Shown here: positions 27,161 to 37,888 of the stretch, one piece after another | Numbering within the stretch: the stretch's first letter is position 1 | Layout of the letters: each line of letters begins with the position of its first letter | Source of the DNA: Streptococcus mutans | GTDB taxonomy: Bacteria > Bacillota > Bacilli > Lactobacillales > Streptococcaceae | Assembly (NCBI RefSeq): GCF_006739205.1 | Contig: NZ_AP019720.1 | Span: 620,001 to 684,000, forward strand | Length of the DNA stretch: 64,000 nucleotides | Reading direction: 5' to 3' | Position numbers and translations under genes: made by a program | Notes under the pieces: generated by a model | The model's input: the letters and a program-made list of their open reading frames with translations, nothing else | Databases searched by the model: none | What the model was told of the DNA's origin: nothing

Positions 27161-28141
27161 ATGACATTAACACAAGAAAAGCGCAGTTATATGGAAAAAC
27201 TTAGTGATGAAAATGGAATTATTTCAGCTTTAGCTTTTGACCAGCGTGGTGCTTTAAAACGCTTGATGGCGCAGTATCAAACGCAAGAACCAACGATTGC
27301 TCAAATGGAAGAGCTGAAGGTCTTAGTAGCAGAAGAATTAACACCTTATGCTTCATCCATGCTGCTTGATCCAGAATATGGTCTTCCAGCAACAAAACAT
27401 TTGGATAAAAATGCAGGTTTGCTCCTTGCTTATGAGAAGACTGGTTATGATACAACAAGCACTAAACGCTTGCCAGATTGTCTGGTTGAATGGTCAGCCA
27501 AACGTTTGAAAAAACAAGGTGCAGATGCTGTTAAATTCTTGCTCTACTATGATGTTGATGGTGATGAAGAAGTTAACCAGCAAAAACAGGCTTATATTGA
27601 ACGAATTGGTTCTGAATGTAAGGCAGAAGATATTCCCTTTTTCCTTGAAATTTTAGCTTATGACGAAACCATTACTGATGCCGCAAGCGTTGAGTATGCT
27701 AAAGTAAAGCCTCATAAAGTGCTTGATGCTATGAAAGTCTTCTCAGACGAGCGTTTTGGCATTGATGTTCTGAAGGTTGAGGTTCCTGTTAACATGAAGT
27801 ATGTCGAAGGTTTTGGTGATGGCCCAATTGTTCACACTCAAGATCAAGCAGCAAACTTCTTTAAACAACAAGATCAAGCAACACCGCTTCCCTATATTTA
27901 TTTGAGTGCAGGTGTTTCTGCTAAGTTATTCCAAGATACGCTTGTTTTTGCAAAAGAGTCAGGGGCTAATTTTAACGGTGTCCTTTGCGGACGTGCCACA
28001 TGGGCTGGTTCAGTTAAAGATTATATTGAAAAAGGCGAAGCAGCAGCCCGCCAGTGGCTTCGTACAGAAGGATTCAAGAATATTGATGAGCTGAATAAGG
28101 TTTTAAAAGCAACCGCAACGTCTTGGAAAGAAAGGGCTTAA
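27161..28141 (+). CDS. lacD: Tagatose-1,6-bisphosphate aldolase
   Basis: A 326-aa class I aldolase that cleaves tagatose-1,6-bisphosphate to dihydroxyacetone phosphate and glyceraldehyde-3-phosphate. Typical segments are [13 protein letters not shown] near the N-terminus, [10 protein letters not shown], and [16 protein letters not shown], which contains the Schiff-base Lys. In the UA159 arrangement as I recall it lacF follows directly; here three extra PTS genes intervene. The next gene begins 16 nt downstream with its own ribosome site. Confidence 0.95.
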   Translation: MTLTQEKRSYMEKLSDENGIISALAFDQRGALKRLMAQYQTQEPTIAQMEELKVLVAEELTPYASSMLLDPEYGLPATKHLDKNAGLLLAYEKTGYDTTSTKRLPDCLVEWSAKRLKKQGADAVKFLLYYDVDGDEEVNQQKQAYIERIGSECKAEDIPFFLEILAYDETITDAASVEYAKVKPHKVLDAMKVFSDERFGIDVLKVEVPVNMKYVEGFGDGPIVHTQDQAANFFKQQDQATPLPYIYLSAGVSAKLFQDTLVFAKESGANFNGVLCGRATWAGSVKDYIEKGEAAARQWLRTEGFKNIDELNKVLKATATSWKERA

Positions 28142-28157
28142 AAAATGGTGAGCGGTT

Positions 28158-28631
28158 ATGTCACAGTTATTTAGCGAAGATACAGTATTTATTTCAAAAC
28201 AAAAAGAAAAAGAAGAAGTATTCAAAGAGATTGCTGGAAAATTGCTGGAAAGAAAATTAGTGACATCAGAGTATATCAACAACTTAATTGAAAGAGAAAA
28301 AAATTATCCAACTGCTCTGTCCCTATCTCCGATTGATACAAGTTTACCAAATATTGCTATTCCTCATACAGAAAGCGAATATGTAACAGAAACTCGTATT
28401 GTACCGGTAAAACTAAAATATCCTATTGTTTTTCATAATATGATTCTGCCGGATGAAGAAGTGACTGTTTCATTCTTATTTATGATTTTAAATCATAATG
28501 AGAGTGAACAAGCAGGATTGCTGGCTGGAATAATGGATTTTATTAATCGGCAAAGTATTAGTGATTTGAAAGTCTTTTTCAATTTAGAAGATAGCCATAA
28601 AATTTTTGATTATTTAAAACAGCATTATTAA
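28158..28631 (+). CDS. PTS EIIA component, galactitol/fructose type
   Basis: A 157-aa PTS_EIIA type-2 domain. The phosphorylation site His is in PNIAIPHTESEYV (about residue 73). It accepts phosphate from HPr and passes it to the IIB protein encoded 14 nt downstream. The location between lacD and lacF and the partner genes indicate a galactose transporter producing galactose-6-P for LacAB, as described for some other oral streptococci. The start is the ATG after GGTGAGCGGTT, a weak but acceptable site. I recall no such gene in the UA159 lac operon. Confidence 0.85.
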   Translation: MSQLFSEDTVFISKQKEKEEVFKEIAGKLLERKLVTSEYINNLIEREKNYPTALSLSPIDTSLPNIAIPHTESEYVTETRIVPVKLKYPIVFHNMILPDEEVTVSFLFMILNHNESEQAGLLAGIMDFINRQSISDLKVFFNLEDSHKIFDYLKQHY

Positions 28632-28645
28632 AAAGGAGTAAAATT

Positions 28646-28948
28646 ATGATTAAAATTTTAGCTGCCTGTGGTGCAGGTGTGAATTCAAGCCATCAAATTA
28701 AGAGTGCATTGGAATCAGAATTGACAAAACGTGGTTATCAAGTATCGTGTGATGCTGTGATGATTAAAGATATTAATGAAGATCTACTCTCTCATTATGA
28801 TATTTTTGCTCAAATTTCTAAAACGGATCTAGGCTTTGATGTTACTATCCCTGTGGTGGATGCAGGACCAATTCTTTATCGTATTCCTGTAATGGCAGAA
28901 CCTGTCTATCAAAAGATGGAAGAAATTATTAAAAGTTTACATACGTAA
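28646..28948 (+). CDS. PTS EIIB component, galactitol type (GatB-like)
   Basis: A 100-aa PTS_IIB protein of the lactose/galactitol/cellobiose-like P-loop fold. The phosphorylated Cys is residue 8 in KILAACGAGVNSSHQIKS. It transfers the phosphate from IIA to the incoming sugar bound to IIC. A good ribosome site, AAAAGGAG, precedes the ATG. It is the middle gene of the three-gene insert. Confidence 0.88.
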   Translation: MIKILAACGAGVNSSHQIKSALESELTKRGYQVSCDAVMIKDINEDLLSHYDIFAQISKTDLGFDVTIPVVDAGPILYRIPVMAEPVYQKMEEIIKSLHT

Positions 28949-28973
28949 ACTGTAATCAATAGGAGATAATCAT

Positions 28974-30374
28974 ATGAATGTGATAATTGAATTTGCCAAT
29001 GCAGTCTTTAAGCCAATTATTGATCTTGGTGCGGCACCACTGATGACTGTCATTTTAACCATTATAGCTTTATGTTTTAGAGTGAAATTTACAAAAGCTT
29101 TGGAAGGCGGTATTAAATTAGGGATTGCCTTGACTGGTATTAGTGCCATCATCAACATTTTGTCTACTGCTTTTTCTGGAGCGATGACGGATTTTGTAGA
29201 TCGTACTGGACTTCACTTAAATATTACTGATGTCGGTTGGGCACCACTAGCAACCATTACCTGGGGCTCTCCATATACATTATATTTTCTGTTAGTCATG
29301 CTTATTGTTAATATCATCATGTTGGTATTCCATCAAACAAATACCTTGGATGTTGATATCTTTGATATTTGGCACCTGTCTATTGTAGGTCTATTTGCTA
29401 TTTTTAGTGGTGCAAATTTACTTGTTGCAACGGTTTTAGTCATCTTTATTGGAGTTTTAAAAATCATTAATTCTGATGTGATGAAACCGACTTTCAATGA
29501 TTTATTGGGAACTGGCAATGAAAACCCCATGACAACAACTCACATGAATTACATGATGAACCCAATCATTATGGTATTTGATAAAATTTTTGATAAGCTG
29601 TTTCCTTGGTTGGATAAATATGATTTTGATGCTGCTAAATTAAATGCTAAAATTGGTTTTTGGGGTTCTAAATTTGCTATCGGTGTTTATTTGGGGATAT
29701 TTGTTGGTTTGCTGGCTGGTCAAACTCCTACACAAGTGATTTCTCTAGCTTTTACAGCTGCAGTTTGTTTGGAGTTATTTTCACTGATTGGCTCTTGGTT
29801 TATCGCAGCTGTGGAACCGCTATCACAAGGAATTACAAATTTTGCTTCTTCCAAATTGAAAGGTCGCACATTAAATATTGGATTAGATTGGCCATTTCTT
29901 GCAGGTCGTGCAGAAATTTGGGCTGCTGCTAACATTTTAGCACCTATTATGCTATTTGAAGCCATTATTTTACCAGGGAACAAATTATTACCTCTTGCAG
30001 GAATTATTGCAATGGGTGTTACTCCAGCTTTATTGGTTGTAACACGCGGTAAGCTAATCAGAATGATTATTATTGGTACGATTGAATTGCCTCTGTTTTT
30101 GTGGTCAGGAAGTTTAATGGCACCGTTTATCACGGAAACTGCCAAAAAAGTTGGGGCATTTCCTAAGGGAATAAGCAGCTCGACATTAATCTCTCATACG
30201 ACAATGGAAGGTCCTATTGAAAAATTTTTAGCTTATTTTGCAGGTAAGGGCACAGCTGGTGATGTGCAATACATGTTATATGCTGTGATTGCACTTGCTA
30301 TTTATACTCTTTTATTTTTCTGGTATGTTGCTCAAATGAAAAAACGCAATCAAGCTTATGAAGAAGCGAAATAG
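28974..30374 (+). CDS. PTS EIIC component, galactitol family (GatC-like)
   Basis: A 466-aa polytopic membrane permease with about ten hydrophobic segments and features of the PTS-GFRTP galactitol IIC family (PF03611-like), including GWAPLATITWGSPYTLYFLL and NIGLDWPFLAGRAEIWAAAN. It should import galactose (or galactitol) coupled to phosphorylation by the two upstream proteins. No sign of truncation. It ends 43 nt before lacF, which keeps its own ribosome site. Confidence 0.87.
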   Translation: MNVIIEFANAVFKPIIDLGAAPLMTVILTIIALCFRVKFTKALEGGIKLGIALTGISAIINILSTAFSGAMTDFVDRTGLHLNITDVGWAPLATITWGSPYTLYFLLVMLIVNIIMLVFHQTNTLDVDIFDIWHLSIVGLFAIFSGANLLVATVLVIFIGVLKIINSDVMKPTFNDLLGTGNENPMTTTHMNYMMNPIIMVFDKIFDKLFPWLDKYDFDAAKLNAKIGFWGSKFAIGVYLGIFVGLLAGQTPTQVISLAFTAAVCLELFSLIGSWFIAAVEPLSQGITNFASSKLKGRTLNIGLDWPFLAGRAEIWAAANILAPIMLFEAIILPGNKLLPLAGIIAMGVTPALLVVTRGKLIRMIIIGTIELPLFLWSGSLMAPFITETAKKVGAFPKGISSSTLISHTTMEGPIEKFLAYFAGKGTAGDVQYMLYAVIALAIYTLLFFWYVAQMKKRNQAYEEAK

Positions 30375-30417
30375 AATGAACATGTCTATATTATATTTTT
30401 AGAAAGAAGGTATGAAA

Positions 30418-30732
30418 ATGAACAGAGAAGAAGCGACTCTTTTGGGGTTTGAAATTGTAGCCTATGCAGGAGATGCACGTTCTAAATTACTTGAAGCTTT
30501 GAATGCGGCACAGGCCGGTGAGTACGATAGGGCAGAAGAGCTTGTAGCTGCGGCAGATGACTGTATTGTTGATGCCCATAAAGCTCAAACAAGCCTTTTG
30601 GCTAAGGAAGCACAAGGCGATGATATTGAACTTAGTGTTACTTTAATGCACGGACAAGATCACCTGATGACAACCATACTTCTAAAAGATTTGATGAAAC
30701 ATTTAATTGAATTGTACAAAAGAGGGAGCTAA
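30418..30732 (+). CDS. lacF: Lactose PTS EIIA
   Basis: The 104-aa lactose/cellobiose-type IIA protein, a homotrimeric helical bundle. The phosphoryl His is in [12 protein letters not shown] near residues 78-82. The start chosen is the ATG at 30418, seven bases after AGAAGGT; an ATG two codons upstream lies too close. It works with LacE to import lactose as lactose-6-phosphate. Six bases separate it from lacE. Confidence 0.95.
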   Translation: MNREEATLLGFEIVAYAGDARSKLLEALNAAQAGEYDRAEELVAAADDCIVDAHKAQTSLLAKEAQGDDIELSVTLMHGQDHLMTTILLKDLMKHLIELYKRGS

Positions 30733-30738
30733 AATAAT

Positions 30739-33863
<3,125 letters not shown>

Positions 33864-34034
33864 TGCCGGTATTTTAATCGCATTTGGTAATCATTTGCGT
33901 TGTTTGGGAGGCTTGCTGTCTTGACTGAAATTAAATCAAAAAGCTTGTTACTTCAATATTTTCTCAATATATCCTATATTTAATGAATACTTCCAAAAAA
34001 CAGCCTAAATTTTGGATAAAGACAGCAATAAAAA

Positions 34035-34073
34035 CAAGAGTGACAGTCTTTGATTGCACTCTTGCTTTGTTTT
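34035..34073 (+). terminator. Terminator after lacG
   Basis: CAAGAGTG / CACTCTTG, an 8-bp stem with a 14-nt loop, precedes a T-rich tract. It separates lacG from lacX. Confidence 0.75.
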
Positions 34074-34109
34074 AATGTTAAAAATATGAAGTAAGAATGA
34101 GGATAAGTA

Positions 34110-35006
34110 ATGGTTATTGAACTAAAAAATGAAAAAGTAACTGTCCAGTTTAAAGAGTTTGGTGGTGCTTTGTCTTCTATCAAAGATCAAGATGGTATAG
34201 AATACCTATGGCAGGGAAATCCTTACTACTGGAGTTCTCAGGCACCGGTTCTTTTTCCTATTTGCGGCAGTTTAAGAAATGATAAGGGCATTTACACGTC
34301 TAAGAAACACTCACATCGTTATGGCAGCATCCCTAGACACGGCCTGGTGCGAAAGAAAAATTTTCGCTTTGAGCAACTGGGAAAAGACAGTGTTGTTTTT
34401 ACCATTACTCCTGACAAAGAAATGCTGATGCAATATCCCTATCATTTTGAATTAAAGATTATCTACACTTTAAAGCATACAACTATTCGCACAGAGTATC
34501 AGGTTATTAACAAAGAAAAAGAAAGCATCATGCCTTATTTTATCGGAGGCCATCCCGGTTTGAACTGTCCCTTGTTTGCAGGAGATCGCTATGAAGACTA
34601 CTATCTTGAATTTGAAAAGGAAGAAACCTGTACAGTACCAAAATCTTTTCCTGATACAGGGTTGCTTGATTTACAAGACAGAAAAATTTTCTTGAAAGGG
34701 CAGAAATACCTTGATTTGGATTATTCTTTGTTTACGCATGACGCCATTACTTTAGATAATCTACAATCAAGAAGTGTCAGTCTGCGTTCTAAAAATCACG
34801 GCGGAGGCCTGCGTTTGGATTTTGCAGATTTTCCTTACCTTATTCTTTGGTCAACAGCCAATAAGAGTCCTTTTATAGCCTTAGAACCTTGGAGCGGGTT
34901 GTCAACTGCGGTAGATGAATCAGATTATTTTGAAGAAAAACGCAATGTGAGCTTTGTAGAGCCCGGACAGTTTGATCGAAACTATTTTGACATCACTGTT
35001 TTATAA
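34110..35006 (+). CDS. lacX: LacX, aldose 1-epimerase family protein
   Basis: A 298-aa galactose-mutarotase-like protein. Characteristic segments are FKEFGGALSSIKD, LWQGNPYYWSSQAPVLFPICG, IPRHGLVRKK (with the substrate-binding His) and FIGGHPGLNCP; the C-terminal WSGLSTAVDES and FVEPGQ are typical of the LacX subfamily. It presumably interconverts anomers of the sugar or sugar phosphate of this pathway. GAGGATAAGTA precedes the ATG. It is downstream of the lac terminator and may be read by read-through or a weak promoter. Confidence 0.9.
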   Translation: MVIELKNEKVTVQFKEFGGALSSIKDQDGIEYLWQGNPYYWSSQAPVLFPICGSLRNDKGIYTSKKHSHRYGSIPRHGLVRKKNFRFEQLGKDSVVFTITPDKEMLMQYPYHFELKIIYTLKHTTIRTEYQVINKEKESIMPYFIGGHPGLNCPLFAGDRYEDYYLEFEKEETCTVPKSFPDTGLLDLQDRKIFLKGQKYLDLDYSLFTHDAITLDNLQSRSVSLRSKNHGGGLRLDFADFPYLILWSTANKSPFIALEPWSGLSTAVDESDYFEEKRNVSFVEPGQFDRNYFDITVL

Positions 35007-35025
35007 AATTGAAAGGAGGGAGTTA

Positions 35026-35295
35026 ATGATGACTTCTCTTAAAAAAATAGCTAAAAACGCCATCTCATCAGCCTTTGAGATAGTCTATATACTGACCTTC
35101 ACCAATCAAAAAGATGTTCCGAATATGACAGAAGAAATCAAGCGATTGGGTAAGTGGTATGTCAATACTGGTGATGAATGGATTTGTCATTCAAATCTAC
35201 CTTTATCCGAATTTCAAGAGAAATTTTTGGAGCTGACACATCTGACTTCTGAGCAAGTGTTCTTGACTAAAGATCATCTGCCATTTTCAAAATAA
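35026..35295 (+). CDS. Hypothetical protein, 89 aa
   Basis: A small protein with a strong ribosome site (AAGGAGGG) before ATG ATG, 19 nt after lacX. It is soluble and mixed alpha/beta: an N-terminal basic helix (MMTSLKKIAKNA), a central hydrophobic strand FEIVYILTFT, then RLGKWYVNTGDEWICHS. I do not recognise a family. It likely shares the lacX transcript and ends at a terminator. Confidence 0.75.
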   Translation: MMTSLKKIAKNAISSAFEIVYILTFTNQKDVPNMTEEIKRLGKWYVNTGDEWICHSNLPLSEFQEKFLELTHLTSEQVFLTKDHLPFSK

Positions 35296-35325
35296 AGCTA
35301 AAAGATGGACATCTAGCTTATTTTT
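35294..35325 (+). terminator. Terminator after the 89-aa gene
   Basis: An imperfect stem AAGCTAAAAGATG / CATCTAGCTT with a very short loop ends in TATTTTT. Confidence 0.6.
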
Positions 35326-35360
35326 AATATTGCAGGCTCACTTTGTTGTAAATCAGTACG

Positions 35361-35403
35361 GTCTGTAGCTTGCTGCCTCGTCCTAAAAGACTAAGTTAGA
35401 ATA
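35361..35403. repeat. Dispersed repeat copy B
   Basis: GTCTGTAGCTTGCTGCCTCG followed by TCCTAAAAGACTAAGTTAGAATA resembles copy A at 15402-15450. Both lie in intergenic DNA downstream of a terminator. Confidence 0.5.
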
Positions 35404-35446
35404 GCAATCTTCTTTTAGTATCAGGGAGGTTCTTTTAAAACAGTCT

Positions 35447-35487
35447 AAAAATCCATTTGGAGAAGATAATGCTCCAAATGGATTTTT
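35447..35487. terminator. Terminator of the MetE-like gene (bidirectional)
   Basis: AAAAATCCATTTGGAG / CTCCAAATGGATTTTT is a perfect stem of 15-16 bp with T-runs on both sides, placed 2 nt beyond the stop of the - strand gene. It also shields that gene from + strand transcription. Confidence 0.93.
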
Positions 35488-35489
35488 AC

Positions 35490-36635
35490 TTAACCCCAAA
35501 ATTTCTTAGCGATTTCTTGGCCTTGTTTGATTTTAGCCCATTGCTGCGGGATAGCCAACTCATTGCCAGAATCACAAGAGGCAAAACCGCATTGATGTGA
35601 CAGCAGCAAACGTTCCTTAGGCAAAATGGTGCTGGCTTGTTCTAATAACTTGAGAACACGTTCTTCATCATCAAGATCAGTTGTCTTACTGGAAAGGAGT
35701 CCAAGAACAACCTCAGCATCTTTATCTTTAAGAGAAGCAAGAGCCTTCAAATCACCTGAGACGTCACTGTCCCATTCTAAGAAGAAGCGGTCATAGTGTT
35801 GATCACGCAAGAATTTTTCCGCAATCGCTTCATAAGTTCCGCCTGAGGCAGAACGGCTTTCATAATTTCCGCGGCAGTTATGTGTCCAAACTTTGAGTCC
35901 TAATTGATGCCCGTAATCAGCTACCTCGTTATTGATCGCAATGAATTCATCAGCTAAATCAGCCAGCGCAGCATTGCCATCAGCAAAAAACGAAGCAGGA
36001 TTTGATTCATCAAAAAGTTCCCAAAGGCAGTCATCAAACTGGATAATCTCACCGCCAGCTTCCTTGTATTCTGTCAAGAATTCCTTGTAGGCCTTGATAA
36101 GACCAGCTTTTAATTCGTCATTGGTTTTGTAAACTTGCCCTTCACCAGCAAGTTTATCAAAGATAGTCAGTTCAGTATAAGCATGCGCAGGTCCCCAAAT
36201 CGTTAATTTTGTTTGCGTATCACCAGCTTCTTCCTTGAGCAGTTTGTAAATATCTAAAAAATGATGATTTTTACCTGAAAGTGGCTGGGTAATGCGAATA
36301 CCGATGTCTTTACGTGTTTCGTACTGTCCGCCATCATGGTCTTTAAAAGTGTAGCCGTGGTCTGCAATGTAACGTTCAATACCTTTAAGTCCCCAAATAA
36401 AATCTAAATGCCACATGGACTTAGAATATTCACCATCTGTCAAAATATCAATACCATTTGCCTTTTCATCAGCAATGACCTTTTTAATCTCTGCTGTTTC
36501 TGTTTCACGATAACCCGGAAAACTATCATAAAAAGGATACTGAATGTTATCACGATGTTCAATTTTATTTTTATAGTCAAGCAGATCAGCTGGACGAAGA
36601 AGAGATCCAACTAGTTGGAATTTTGATTGTGTCAT
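35490..36635 (-). CDS. MetE-like (cobalamin-independent methionine synthase C-domain family) protein
   Basis: A 381-aa protein of the UROD/MetE_C barrel family, about half the length of true MetE, so it corresponds to the C-terminal catalytic barrel alone. Family features are VGSLLRPADLL at the N-terminus, DILTDGEYSKSMWHLDF, QFDDCLWELF, and zinc-type ligands THNCRGNY (His/Cys) and HQCGFASC (Cys). Such short proteins may methylate homocysteine from a donor other than polyglutamyl folate. The second ATG (36635) is preferred since AAAGAGG is seven bases upstream. A perfect MET box at 36719-36735 shows it belongs to the methionine regulon. Confidence 0.85.
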   Translation of the reverse strand: MTQSKFQLVGSLLRPADLLDYKNKIEHRDNIQYPFYDSFPGYRETETAEIKKVIADEKANGIDILTDGEYSKSMWHLDFIWGLKGIERYIADHGYTFKDHDGGQYETRKDIGIRITQPLSGKNHHFLDIYKLLKEEAGDTQTKLTIWGPAHAYTELTIFDKLAGEGQVYKTNDELKAGLIKAYKEFLTEYKEAGGEIIQFDDCLWELFDESNPASFFADGNAALADLADEFIAINNEVADYGHQLGLKVWTHNCRGNYESRSASGGTYEAIAEKFLRDQHYDRFFLEWDSDVSGDLKALASLKDKDAEVVLGLLSSKTTDLDDEERVLKLLEQASTILPKERLLLSHQCGFASCDSGNELAIPQQWAKIKQGQEIAKKFWG

Positions 36636-36718
36636 ATACATGCCTCTTTCTAGATTTCTTGCTTTTTATTGTACAAAAGCTGAGTACTTTTGAAAAATAG
36701 TTAATTTAGAGAAAAGCA

Positions 36719-36735
36719 TATAGTTTTAAACTATA
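36719..36735. promoter_or_regulatory. MET box (MetR/MtaR operator) upstream of the MetE-like gene
   Basis: TATAGTTTTAAACTATA is a perfect 17-bp palindrome and matches the streptococcal MET-box consensus TATAGTTTnAAACTATA. It lies about 25 nt upstream of a plausible - strand promoter (TTTTCA, 17 nt, TACAAT at 36668-36673), a position suited to LysR-type activation. Confidence 0.88.
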
Positions 36736-36855
36736 ACTAAAAAGACAGTTTTTGCCTAAACACAAACGCCTTCTCCTCGAAATGAAAAAGCAGTTTTCCC
36801 TATCTCCGCCTTTTTTGGTAAAATAGAAGAAAAAACAAGGAGCAACTTATAACCG

Positions 36856-37590
36856 ATGCGCGATAACCATTTACACACCCATTTTTCCTATGATTCTGAC
36901 GCTAGCTTTGAGGACTACCTGACTCACTATGATGGGGAAATTGTCACGACTGAGCACTACGACCTGTCCAACCCCTACACTCAGCAGGATGATGTACCTG
37001 ATTATGAGGCTTATTCTAAGGAAATAGCCGAGCTTAATGCGAAATACGGTAACCGCATCAAGCGAGGCATTGAAATTGGCTATTACCAGCCCCGTGAAGC
37101 GGACATTATCAGCTTCCTAGCTGACAAGGACTATGATTTGAAATTACTCTCTGTCCATCATAACGGGGTCAATGATTATTTGGATGATGAAGTGGCAGAT
37201 ATGGACAAAGAAACCATTATCCAAGAATACTTAGACAAGCTGGAATACGCCATCGGACGCGTGGAAGCTGATGTACTGGCGCATTTCGACTATGGCTTTC
37301 GTTTGTTTGACCTGACGGTTGATGAATTAAAGACTCATGAAGCCCAGCTGTGCCGCATTTTCCACAAGATGATCGACCACAACCTAGCCTTTGAACTCAA
37401 CAGCAAGTCCATGTACCTCTATCACCACGAGCACCTCTACCGCTATGCCTTAGGCCTAGTCAAAAACTTAGACTGCCACAAATACTCCATCGGCTCCGAC
37501 GGTCACAAACTCGAACACTTCCGCCTAGCCTTTGACAAAATCCAAGACATCTTAGATGAGTATGGAATTGAAGAGGGGGAGATAATTTAA
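36856..37590 (+). CDS. hisK: Histidinol-phosphatase, PHP family (HisJ/HisK type)
   Basis: A 244-aa PHP-domain phosphoesterase. The metal-binding motif is DNHLHTHFSYDSDA at residues 3-16, with later ligands in TTEHYD, KRGIEIGYY, SVHHNG, LAHFDY and SIGSDGH. The last step but one of histidine synthesis (histidinol-phosphate to histidinol) is the family function, but no other his gene is nearby, so a general sugar or histidinol phosphatase role is also possible. AAGGAGCAAC precedes the ATG. It is divergent from the MetE-like gene. Confidence 0.88.
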   Translation: MRDNHLHTHFSYDSDASFEDYLTHYDGEIVTTEHYDLSNPYTQQDDVPDYEAYSKEIAELNAKYGNRIKRGIEIGYYQPREADIISFLADKDYDLKLLSVHHNGVNDYLDDEVADMDKETIIQEYLDKLEYAIGRVEADVLAHFDYGFRLFDLTVDELKTHEAQLCRIFHKMIDHNLAFELNSKSMYLYHHEHLYRYALGLVKNLDCHKYSIGSDGHKLEHFRLAFDKIQDILDEYGIEEGEII

Positions 37591-37888
37591 AAAGCAGCGG
37601 TTGGTTGCTGTAGCATTTCGTTTGTAAACAGTATTCCTATTGTCAGCCAGCTCATGTGGTTCGGCACGCCAGCAAACATACGGTTTCATGATTTCTTGAA
37701 AGTCAAAAGTCTTTCAAGAACCTGTATTGTTAGCATTGCTAACGATATCTTGACTACTATAGCGACTGGTTTTAAGAGCAACTTCATCGTTTTTATGGAT
37801 GGATAAAAAGCTTTTATTATATAAATTAAATATTATGGTAGGTTGAGGATACTAAGCATACATGATGTCATTATGAAAAGAGGTTTTA
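37591..37888. other. Intergenic gap before the putative defence pair
   Basis: About 300 bp with no gene. Two hairpins stand side by side: TTCTTGAAAG / CTTTCAAGAA (37693-37720) and GTTAGC / GCTAAC (37729-37743), neither followed by a T-run. The last 80 bp are AT-rich and must hold the promoter of the next gene, but no box is convincing. Confidence 0.5.

Noticed and set aside
29720..30145. 141-aa - strand frame inside the PTS IIC gene
   Set aside because: Antisense shadow of a hydrophobic coding sequence; the + strand frame has full family signatures.
37693..37743. Tandem hairpins as a terminator of hisK
   Set aside because: Neither stem is followed by a T-run and they lie more than 100 nt from the stop codon.
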